NCBI GenBank assembly: GCA_030867875.1
Contig: JAOWCC010000019.1
Coordinates: 77,714,861-77,778,860 of the forward strand
Origin: Actinernus sp. WN-2022
Lineage: Eukaryota; Cnidaria; Anthozoa; Actiniaria; Actinernidae
Reading direction: 5' to 3'
Length of the DNA: 64,000 nucleotides
The translations under genes were made by a program, and so were the position numbers. Positions 40,901 to 52,900 of the stretch are shown here, one piece after another. Numbering within the stretch: the first letter of the stretch is position 1; every line of letters begins with the position of its first letter. The notes below the pieces were generated by a model, which was not told the DNA's origin, made no database searches, and worked only from the letters and a program-made list of their open reading frames with translations.

Positions 40901-43900
40901 CAGTTAACTTGTGTTTTCAGTTATTTTTTTTCTAACTAGTTAATTTTTTGCTACCGTAATTTCCGGCCTATTACCCGCACCCGCTGATTTTAGAGTCTCA
41001 AAGAAAAATATATTAACAGATTACCCACACCGACATATTACCTGCACCTAGCCTCTCAATGTAAATTTAGGTAACAATACTGGTACCTCATAGTAGGTTT
41101 TAATTGTTGTGTCTTTGTAGACATAGGAACCGTCATCAACATGTGTACATTCTTGATAGATAGAAGTCATAAATCATTGGTATACTGAGTGCGATTTCAC
41201 AGCAATTTAGAAACTAATCCACTCACCTTGGCATTTTAGAGTTCGACTCAAAGCATTTCCGGCATCAGGCGAAATTGTTCAGATACGAAACGAATATAAA
41301 AGAAAAACTTTCAAAACATTTGATTCGGAAAGTATCTCAATTTCTAAATGAAAATTTGTCTTTAGGATACCGCAAAGCAAAACAAACACTGCCGACTAAT
41401 TGATTATTCATTTAATCAGTTCGTTGAAAAATTCATGCTTCTGTGTTGTGGAATTCGAGAGACTCAAACCTCCTCACCTTTGAAAATGGATTCCACATTA
41501 ACAAAAAGAACTCCAGAATATTTTCTTTGCTGGACCTTTTCCATTTTCACAAAAAAGTTGAGAAGCTGTGTGGTAAATAAGCCACACTTTATACGCTACG
41601 CACGAAGTTCACAGAGCGTGATACTCCGGTGTTGTTGTGTCAAAAACCAGACAATGTCGAGAGAATTCACATGTCATCTCCAAGCTAGAATGGGATCTTT
41701 TGATAAGCCGGCTTCTTGAAAACATAAGCAATGATTTCAGCTAAAATCCTGAAGGATTAACGTATCAAGTGTGAAACTACATCGTACAGAAGGTATATAA
41801 AGTTTATCAGATGAAATAAGGCACCAAACTAGCGGGATGGTGTTTATACATATATGTAGTAACGCAATAATTCTTGTTTCTCATTACGGCACTGATTTCC
41901 TCAGTGTTTGTTAGATCAGAAACGGTTTCAGTTAATATATGTTTCGGTTTTATACAAAGCTAAGAAGATTTTGACGAAATAAACACTGACACTAACGGCT
42001 AATCATTACGAAAAAAAAACGTCTGCGGCTTTTAAGTTTGGCAATTCAAGAGACAACAGCGATATTTTTTTCACAAGTGAGGCGAAATTTTTGCCAGCGA
42101 AAGGTGACCGCTTTTCATTGTTTTCGACAAAGGCGATCGCTGTGTGCCGCCGGCGTATAAGGGGAGAAAGGCGATCACCATAACCTTGTGTGACAAAGTT
42201 TTAGTCTTTAGAATTTAACACATTACCCGCACCACCCTATTAGCCGCAGCAGCCGTGGTTTGGTGAAAAATTAACAGATAATCTGCGGGTAATAGGCCTC
42301 TTCCTACACTCCACATGCAGCGCTACATTGCTTTAATCAACTATACTAATTACCATATTGAATTACCATACCGGATCTGTTGGTCCAAGCCTTACCCACT
42401 GTGCCACCAAGTGATCATTGTGAAACACTGTACTTATTTACTATATAGTGCTACTAGTACTCGGTCCCCATCGATCTGGTCCAAATGCAGCAAAAAGTGA
42501 AAAATAATAAGTCAATCCAAAAAATTGTGATATAAAGTGGTAAGCTAGTTATTTTTTTTAACCTTGTTAATTTTTCTTCATTTTTTTCTATTTTCTTCTT
42601 TTTTCTATTTTCTTCATTTTTTATTTTTATTTTTTCTATTTTCTTATTACCTTGAGTATTAAGATAATAACATTAAACCCTAACCCAACCCCTAAAACCA
42701 ACTCTAACCATTCTGAAAAGAGGTAAACAATGAGTTATTCAATGGTCCTGTGAACTAATTCAAAGCCTAACCCTACATTAAAAAAAAAAAAAACCCATCA
42801 ACAATGGGTTCTCACTAATTTAGGGTTTTTATGGGTAATCACTATAGGATTCACAGGTAAACAAGTTTTCACTGGCCTAGAGCTAGGGTTTACCTGGTAA
42901 TAAGGGCTCTAAATCTAGTTTAAAAATTGACTAGTTAGAAAAAAGTAAACTACAGTAGTTAGAAAAAAAATTAACTGAAAGCAAAAATTAACTGCAACAT
43001 CTACATTAGACTTATTTATACTGTCTTATTGATTTTTTAGGTCCACTCGTGATCGTAAACTTAAGCAGGCTGCCAGAATGGAGCTTAGCTTTGCTAGCTC
43101 ACAACTGGACTTGCTGAGAGAGGAACTGGAAGGCATCAACTGCTCACTTGATGTTTATCAGTTTGATGGGTAAGGAGGGGTTCACTGTATGCTATTTAGG
43201 GACCATTTATTATTTATTTGGGGAGGGGCTGGCAACGTTTATTTAAAACAAGCTGAAAGCATTTATAAGCCCTCCTTCTATTGCCAAAATACACAGGGCA
43301 AAATATAACAAAAATGTTCTCTCAGTTTTAGCATTTACTGATCAGTAGAAGGGCAAATGAAGAGCATACATTTTTTTTACCCAGGTCATTCCACAGTATT
43401 CCGTATGTTGCGGAGGGGAAATTCAGGGACACTTATGTTATCACAGTTTGATAGGTATGACATATTTGCTTCTAGTTAAATAACGAGGATTTAAGTCTTC
43501 AAGTATGGTGTATTTGCCACTGCCTTGTTTTTTTCTTAAATGTGTCTTTCAAATAACAGAGCTTCAAGAGGTGACTGTTGCGGAGGGGAACAGAGATCTC
43601 ATGTTTTTTATTTTCCAAATTTCCTTAGATTTCTCTGAATCGTGAAAAGCCATACTGAGTCTAATGTATTATTCCTTTTCTACGATGTCTTTATTATAAT
43701 AGGAACACAAAAGGGAACTTGATTGTTTTGAGTTTTCTAAATTGGGTTGGTTTTGAAAATATTATCCACTGTTGCAGAGGGGAAGTTGCGGAGGGAAAAT
43801 TTTGTCCTTTTAAGAAAATAGAAAACAACAAGTTGTCAATGCTTTGATAAAACCCATATTTTAATAATGGTACAACAGGTTTAAAACATTTAGTTCTCCA

Positions 43901-46900
43901 ATATTTGCACAATGTTTTGCAGTGACTGCATGAAATCGACATGTCATAAATCAACATAATTATAAAAATATTATGCATAGATCTCATGTTTTTTTATTTT
44001 CCAAAATTCTTTCTTAGATTTCTCTAAATCACGAAAAGCCATACTGAGTCTAATGTATTATTCCTTTTCTACAATGCCTTTATCATAATAGGAACACAAA
44101 AGGGAACTTGATTGTTTCGAGTTTTCTAAATTGGGTAGGTTTTGAAAATATCATCCACTGTTGCGGAGGGGAAATTTTGTCCTTTTAAGAAAATAGAAAA
44201 CAACAAGTTGTCAATGCTTTGATAAAACCCATATTTTAATAATGGTGCAACAGGTTTGAAACATATTTAAATAGTTCTCCAATATTTACACAATGTTTTG
44301 CAGTCACTATGCATAAAATCGACTTGTCATAAATTAACATAATTATAACAATCTTATGTAGATGCATATTACTGCAGCTATAACTTATGCAGTTCATACA
44401 TGTAGATATCAAAATACAATGAAAACTGAATGTTAATATACCTGTCAGTTATAGTGGTTACACTGGCAACAACCTAATGCTTATTCAGAGAAAGGAACAC
44501 CTTTTTAACCTGATCATGTTCCATAATGGTAAATAATGGAGCATTTCCTTGCAGTTGAACAGGACCATAGAATACACAGCTTGCATGAACAGTGTCAATA
44601 TCATCCCTTCTGGGCCAATCAAAGCTTTTGGCACTAGAACCATGCAAAAACTTGAATGTGATGTATCCATCTGATGCTTGAAGAGTTCTGCCAATGTAGT
44701 AGTGGTTTACATAGTCTACTGCATAATACTCTGGCACTCTGATTCCTTCAGGAGGGATTGGTAAGAAGGCATTTCTATGCATTTCAAGGATCATATATCT
44801 CCTGACATCAGATATGCTGTTGTCTGTAGGAGCAATCATTGGGCTAAGCTTCACAAGACGTCTTGAAAACATGCATGTAAATATGCCACAGTCGCAGTCA
44901 TTTGACTGGCTTGGGATGTCCCCAGGCTTGTTTCCATAGAAATCCCACTGTGCAATGTCAAGACCACTGTCAACTTCTTTTAAGAAAGAGCTCAACTTCT
45001 TGATAGCTCCAACCACTCTTGGCTTTACAGAAAAACTTGACTTGCTGTCCAAGGCTATCACACGCTTCTGTTTTGGTTGAACAGCCAGAAGAAACCAGTG
45101 GAAGCTGTTACTGGCATTACAAGGCACGAGAACAAGGTCTTGATCAAGGATTGAGTTCTTTCCCTTTAGTAGTTGCCGAGCAGACACTGTTCCAACCCCA
45201 CGTTCAAACATTTCCCAGGTGAGCACTTCCATTTTTACATTCTGTGTAAAACTCCCCCTCTTAAGCAGTTCTAAGTAACTATCAATCATGAAGTTTGAAA
45301 TCCACTTTTCTTTTGAAGTGGCTCCATTGCCACACAAGGCCTTGAGATCATCTTTAATTATCAGTTTTCTTGAACCACAAAAAACGATGCTTCCAGTAAC
45401 AATGCAATCAATCAGGGGTGCCAGATAAAGGGGTAACTGAAATGCTGTAGAGTTGTTAAACATGGATGTAAACTCCTTTGGTAATCCATGCTCTACATGA
45501 ACATGTACATCTTCTCTTTTGTTTCTGTCATCTTTTCCATCATCGTCTTCATCATCTTGTTCCTCATCTTCTTTCTTATAGTCTTCTTCATCCTCGTCTT
45601 CTTCATCCTCGTCTTCTTCATCCTCGTCCTCGTCCTCTTCATCCTCGTCTTCTTCGTCCTCGTCTTCTTCGTCCTCGTCCTCTTCGTCCTCTTCGTCTTC
45701 GTCCTCGTCCTCTTATTAGTCCTCTTCGTCCTCGTCCTCTTCGTCCTCGTCGTCCTCATCCTCTTCGTCCTCGTCCTCTTCGTCCTCCTCGTCCTCGTTC
45801 TCTTCGTCGTCCTCGTCCTCGTCCTCTTCGTCCTCGTCTTCTTCGTCCTCGTCTTCTTCGTCCTCGTCTTCTTCGTCCTCGTCTTCTTCGTCCTCGTCCT
45901 CTTCGTCCTCGTCCTCGTCCTCTTCGTCCTCGTCCTCGTCCTCTTCGTCCTCGTCCTCTTCGTCCTCGTCCTCTTCGTCCTCTTCGTCCTCTTCCTCTTC
46001 GTCCTCGTCCTCGTCCTCTTCGTCCTCGTCCTCTTCGTCGTCGTCCTCTTCGTCGTCGTCCTCTTCCTCGTCCTCTTCGTCCTCGTCCTCTTCGTCCTCG
46101 TCCTCTTCGTCCTCGTCCTCTTCGTCCTCGTCCTCTTCGTCCTCCTCTTGTTCATGTTCTTTAGGCTTGCCTGAATCTGTGTTGAGGACTGGTGAAGGAA
46201 TTGGTGAAACCTTTTCATCCACTATCAAAACATGCTCACTGCAGCAATCTTTGATTAGGAACTGTGAATTATTTGCTACACTGATTGTGAAATCATTTGC
46301 TTTTGAAGCAAAGTGAATTGCATGCGTATGAGGGATTGCTCTACACCCACTCTACCTTTGCTTTAACTTCTCTGACTGGTCATTGACTTTAGATTGTGGG
46401 ATGTAAAGTGTGTGAATTCTCTTACACACTTTGTTGGCAGCCTGATAAAATTCTTGGGCATTTGAGACAACTTCTTTGTTCTGAAGAATGGAACGCCATA
46501 CTGCTCGTTTGACCTCGCCACCAATACCATCCACAGGACCTTTACCATGAGCTGTTTCAAAAAAGCTCCATGTTGTCTTGACACCAAAGTCCTTTTCATG
46601 GAAAAGTAAGTTTACTAGATTGTATCTGTTCTTAAATTGTGAGCCAGCCCCATCACTCCAATAGTGCACCTTTGTTACTGGGGTAATTTGCTTAACCTCT
46701 TCAAGTATAGCTTTGTTAAAGGCATGCACACTCTGCTTGTCATGGCTCAAGTCATCAGATATTACAGCATATGATATGTGTTCCAGGTCACCCTTGTCAC
46801 TTCTATAGTAGACAACTGCTGTAAACAAAGTAACTGTATCATTAGACCAGTGGGCTGCCATAACTTCTCTCTGGTACTTTAGCTGAAAATTCTCAGAAAA

Positions 46901-49900
46901 ATCCTCCTGAATTATCACTTCACCCATTTGTAAACTTCTTTGAGGTGTTTTAACTCAGTAAACTGCCTCCTGATGTTATATACATGCCTGCCAAATGACT
47001 GCAACTGCCCCATCAAATCTTCTTTAGCATCTGCTATTGTGACCTCAATCTCCTGTTTTCTTACTCTTCCATCTTCACAAGTCTCCCACTGGTAATATGA
47101 TATTGGACTGTCTTCATCAGCATCTTTAAACAGTTCATCAAGTGGTTCATCAATCCCACATGTAAATCATTCTCTATCCATGCACTTTACCTGGTCAAGA
47201 CTGCAGACTGTTTGACAGAGGAGGTCTTCACTGGACTTGGGTGTTTCTTGTAATATTACTGTGAGGCCATCCAGTATCAAATTAATATTCTTGTGGTACT
47301 TATACACACACACCTCATGGTCATGTAGGGTCATTGGCATTACTTGGCGAGGACGAAGTGAAGCAAACTTTGCCTTTCCAATCTTTAAACCTGGGAATTC
47401 TTTCTTGAAGAGCTCATACATGTATATCTTGCTTACATTCAACATGAGTAGCCTTTTCTGTCGTAACTCTCTTCCTTGTGGTGTTTTAACTGAAACACAG
47501 TCCTTTTTGCCAGGGCACATCCTACTAATGTCATCTCTTGAAAAGAAATCTTCAACTGATTTAATTAGTTCTCCTGACAGGGCATCTGACCTTATCTTCC
47601 TTCCATTTTCTGTTTTTCTTCTTTTCACTGCTGCATCACATGACTGGAGTACAGCTTTTCGTTTTCTTGGAGAGAGTGAATGCACAACCTGACAAAGAAC
47701 AGTGGTTCTCTTTGCATCATGAGAAGGAAGACTCTTTTTAACTCTATGAACTGCTTTCCCAAGGCTCTGAGGGCTCTTAAATATACCATGTGTGGTTGCT
47801 TCTTTTCCAGTAATGGCCAGTTGATTCTTTCTTGCAGCTTGTAATCTTTTCTTCAATCGTACTTTTTCTCTTACTTTGGATTTGTCCATTTCAGACATGG
47901 TTGCTTTCTTTTCAGCATATTTTGCTTTCTTTCGTTCTCTATCTTGTTTCTTGTATTCTTCATGTTTGATCGGGTCATTTCTAATATTCTTTCTAAACTT
48001 TTTGCTTCTTGCAGTACTAGAAGACATGGCTTAAAATTATACTTAAAGTGTGCAGAAATTTACTCACCTAGCTAGGCAGCCATTTTGAATTCAAGCACAT
48101 GGTCTTTGCTTTCCCATAATGCACATGGTCTTTGCTATCCCACAATACAATGTAATCCAACAATGCAATGCAGTCAGTAGACATGCATGCATACAAAGTA
48201 CTTACTGGTATATTGGCAGAGAATAAACTAATGACCGTTTATTTAAATATGTAACATTAAATGTAAATACATATGTTAAATTCTAATTTGGGCAATTCCC
48301 TGCCACAACAAAAGTTCCCCTCCGCAACAGAAAATAATCAATCTGCCTCGACTATAATTTAAAACACCCAAGCTTTTTGAGCATAATAGAGTTTAACCCT
48401 TGACTAAAATCAGAGAATTTGAAAAACTGAAGTTTGTCTGATGACCTGATAGCTTGGTGTCAAATCGTTGCGGAGGGGAAAACTGCCTAATGGAATGTAG
48501 ATGCTGCTCTCACACTGATATATATATAGGGGGTTAAGTCGGTGTCAAAGTTACTTTGTCTGCTGGAGTTCATGTCCCAACCAAGTCCAGAAACATTTGT
48601 TTCTTATTTTTTTCAAGTAATTGTTTTTGTTTTCCCCTCCGCAACAATCATTTTAGTAATTGTAGCTAATTAATGATAATTTATGCATTGTGAACAGTTG
48701 CCGACAAACTATTTCCTTCATTTTCTTATACTAGAACTAATATATTACCAATTCATCATAAGTTTACATCAATTTATCAGATTGAATTTTCTTTTTTTTT
48801 TCTCCACAATACTGTGGAGTGACCCACGGTCCACATTTAATTTCCTTCTTACGAAACAAATTTTTGCCCCCCAAAAATACAAAAATAGTGACTCACAAAA
48901 TAGGCTTGTGGCTCGCAAATAATGGCTCGCAACTCGCAGGCTTGCACTTTAGCCAACCTTCCCCTATCCCCACATAAATAAAGAATGGTCACACTGTTTT
49001 AATACCACTATATTAATGTGTATTGTGGTTACTTTAATTTGTTGATATTCCTAGATTAACTGAAATAATCTTGGAAATTTAATTAAATGTCTTGATATTA
49101 TTACCAGGAGCATGGAAAGACAAGTTCCTATGATTCCTCTTGGCCTTAGAGAGACACAAGAAGTTGATTTCCTAATTCCATTCAAGGTGAATAAGCACAT
49201 CTCAGGGCACAATGAAAGTGCTGTCCAATAGCCCATGACTAGTGGATTTTCCTGTCTGGCTGGTACACGTAATATTATTATTGGTTTGATGACTTGCCTG
49301 ATGGGCAAGAAAATAGGCTTCTTAATTTTTTTAGTTAATTCAATTAAAATTTGGGCAAACTTGGAAGACCCATGGGCTAGTGGAATAAGGTTATTCAGGA
49401 AAGCTTTAATTTATTTTTCCTTCTAACCCTTGCATCTACATAATTATAATACAGTATAATTTATATACCAAATGTGAGGTCAAGATGGAGTGACAGATGT
49501 ATATTGGCAAAGTCCTTTTGTTTGCCTGTTTATGGACAGATTGAGACACATTTGAGGTCCATAAGCATACAAAAAGAGAGCGAGGTCAGTATCCCCTCAT
49601 CTTGACCAAACAAGCTTGGTCAATAAGGTTTTTAGTATATGCAAAAATAGATTCCTAAGTCCCTTTGTGTCTTTATCTTCCATGTTTTTTGGTTGTTGTT
49701 TCAAAATGAATTTGTGAAACTCTGCAACAACAATAATTCTCCTTCATGCATAATTACTTGAAGGACAAGTAACTCCTGATCATGTTTCTAAATTCTCCCT
49801 TAGGAAACAAAGAATTTGAAGGAGAATTAGAATGTGATCAGAAGTCACTAATGTCCTTGTTGCATGCAGCCCATCAATTGTCTTCAACATTTTTTGCTAC

Positions 49901-52900
49901 AATGCAACAATTTGTTTGGTTTTCTTTTAAATGTACAGTGTTTTATCACTACTTATTACTCGGGCTGCCTGTGGCAGCACTGAGTCTTAAAATGCAAGTC
50001 GTATTTTTTTTAATTCCGTGTAGCAATATTTCTGCACATGCGTTAAAGGTCAAATTCACACCAATCAGATTGCACTGTGCTGGTCATGCAACAATCGGCA
50101 GGTTAATTTATTTACATAATTTAATACAGTAAAGCAAGATGGCGGAGGACCCGCGAGCAACTTTCTCTCTAACTTGGAGTCTCATCTCTCAAATGTATTT
50201 AACTTCACTCGTGCGAAAGCCTTCCAACAGGCTCAGGATATTTCAACTGGCGCTATTGTCGGAGCCGAAGGACCGCGTTTTTTACCCAGATGGCCAGTGA
50301 TTTTATATACGACGAGTATGACGACCTGAAGCCAGTGAACGGGCCAGGATCCGGAAAGCTAAAATTCGAAGAAATAGATATTGGAATCTATAAGCCATCG
50401 GCTCGCTGTGCTGCATTTAAAACATCCGAGGAGAACATCTTATTTTTGGTGAAGGCACTTCAAGACCAATATTATGAGTCTCTTAAAAACTGTCAGAGAT
50501 TTAAATTTACCGTAAGTTGGATCAGAGAGTATTGAGATCAAGTTATTTCATTCCAGCGAGGAACGGTACAAGCTGTCGAAGGATTTTACTTATAATCATC
50601 CACGTCTACTTAACAACAGGAATAGTTATGTGCCAAGGCATGGGCAAAGATTGAGTTTCCCAGATTACAGATGAAAGTAGAGAACTTAATGAATGAAGAA
50701 ACAGAGGTCACGAGCGACATGCTTGAGAAAATGAACATGTTCAACACTTTATGTTATACTAAGAAAACAAAACAAATTACAGAGCCTGCAAGTTCACAAG
50801 TCAATGAAAAACCCCAAGAGCCTGTAGTTTTGGATCAACATATCCTTGAAACTCCAAAAGCAACATACACATGAGTCAAATTCAAACCGGAAGAGACATA
50901 ATTCTTTAGATTCTTCACGAGGGTTGTTAGCCCGCATCTCTCGCTGATTTAACAACCCTGATTTGTAACATGGAGGCTGACCTAACTGATATGCATAATG
51001 AATTCTTACTCGTCACATCAAAACACGAATCAAGAAACCAAACTCAGTCATTTGGAAGCCAAATTAGTTCAGCAAGATAATATATACAAGACCGAAATCA
51101 AGATGCTGTCATCACGAATATATTATTGACCTAGAAGTTGAAAATGGCGAGTTGAAAGCGGATATAATAAAACTGAGATCAGACTTTCAAACTTAAAAAA
51201 AAAATCAATAATACAAAAAAGAAGACAATGAAAGACCAAGGTCTCCAGTGTTCCGAGACTACCCAACCTACTGAAGCTTATCAGTTTGTTCAAGAGCCAT
51301 CTTTCTTACATGACAACCCGATCCCTATTCATCAGAATACATTTTCTGTGCTAAATGACGAGAGTTTACAATCACCTGACCGACAACCCACTACTAAAGA
51401 AAGGGACCATGAAGTACGGTAATACGGTTAATTCTCGGGTTCAAAACAATGAATATATGCCTGCTCAAATGCAGTGTGTTAAACGAATAAGTAGTGTTTA
51501 AATTAAAAGGACACCATACGAGAAAAACAAAACTATTAAATTACATATATACTAGGGGAGCAGAGAATGAAAGTCACCGCGCTACTGGCCACTCCTAAAG
51601 ACTGCTAAATTCAGCTAATAATTATTCCCTTTGGTTATTACAAAGAGGATTTCAAATGAAAGTGTATTTCATCTTCAATCTCATGTGGCCCGAGTGAAAG
51701 CCCAGATGGGCTCTTGTTTAGGAAGAGTTCAAAGTGCTTTGGGAAAATCTTGAGCAGCTGGCAAGATGAAAAAATCTTGCCCACTGAGCAACCAATCAAA
51801 TTGCAGCATTCAGAGTTACCTTGCCTTCTTACTACCATAATATTATGTAGTAATAATATGATAAATACATTATTTTACAGAATCTCTTGTGTTTTCACAT
51901 ACTGTAAGTGCTGCTGGCTGCTCATTTATTTACAATAATTATAAGAAAGAGTTAAGTGACAATTCTCCCTGTTCTGTGTTTTGTAAGAGAGAATTGAGAA
52001 CTTAATCTGTCATAACTTAACTCTTTCTTGCACTCACCTCTTCAATTTAGCATACAAGATGCAAGGTACAAATAGCAAAAGGACACAAAGTCCCCTACAA
52101 GGCTAAGCACCTAAAAAACCCATTCCACAATAATTAAAATAAATACCCACTCAGTTGGTCAGGAGTGTTCAAAGGGTCAGACTTATGTTTAATAGCCCAC
52201 TTCCGCAATATGCTTTACTTGTCACGCACAAAGGTTTCAATACGAGGCCTGTGCTAAATTAGATTTATTCTTTTCACAGAGAAAAGAATAAATTTAATTT
52301 AGCATGGAGCCTTGTATTGAAACCTAGTTTGTGCGTGACAAGTAAAGCATATCGCGGAAGTGGGCTATTGACAATTACAGACATGCACTTACTAATTAAT
52401 ATGTACAATGAACTAAAATATTCTTCATGCTACATTTGGCCTTCAACCTTATGCAGTATTCATTATTTTTCATTCATCATACAGTCAGCGTGTGCCTGTA
52501 TTTGCCAATAAAGAATGCACATCAGTCTCTAACCCTTAATAATTATTATTATAGGACTTGATGTTTCAAGTGCAAATACTGGCCAAAATGAATGCAAATC
52601 TTTGAATCACAAACCAGTTTTCACAGGTTTATTTTAAAAACCCTTGAAGGGTTTTTAGTACAATAGCCAATCAGCTTTTAGTGTGCAAAAAAAACATTTT
52701 CAGCGAGCATCCCCAACGATTTCTTGAACTGAAAACTCTAAAGCATTTTCTTGCAATCTTTGATATTTGGAGCTGTATATATGTAAGCAAAATAGATTAA
52801 CATTTTACTGTATTTGTCAAGTGATAAACAAAATTAATGATAAACAATGTTATTCTTTATACATGGAAGGTTTGTGTAATATCGCATTAAATTTTTACTT

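Larger units (their letters stand above)
43197..48993 (-). mobile_element. Candidate autonomous DNA transposon with Ulp1 peptidase, now decayed
   Basis: About 5.8 kb in rhophilin intron 3, antisense to the host gene. Candidate terminal inverted repeats are GGGACCATTTATTATTTATT plus TGGGGAGGGG (43199-43228) and the inverted GACCATTCTTTATTTATGTG plus GGGATAGGGG (about 48992-48962), imperfect. The single large frame (44474-48027) occupies the centre. Eight copies of GTTGCGGAGGGGAA or close variants lie only in the flanks between the frame and the ends: 43407, 43577, 43771, 43785 and 44160 on the left, and 48315(-), 48467(+) and 48632(-) on the right. Subterminal repeats of this kind are what transposases of several DNA transposon groups bind. 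Confidence 0.6.

Noticed and set aside
40600..42300. TIR element 40963-42299 as an autonomous transposon
   Set aside because: No frame longer than about 95 residues and no transposase motif inside.
42660..42900. Interstitial telomere block
   Set aside because: TAACCC words are too few and irregular to be a true telomeric tract; kept only as a low-complexity note.
45478..46218. Long frames of 228-241 residues on both strands over the acidic tract
   Set aside because: Shadows of the GAC/GAG microsatellite: Leu/Val/Phe, Arg/Pro/Leu and Lys/Arg/Thr repeats with no independent support.
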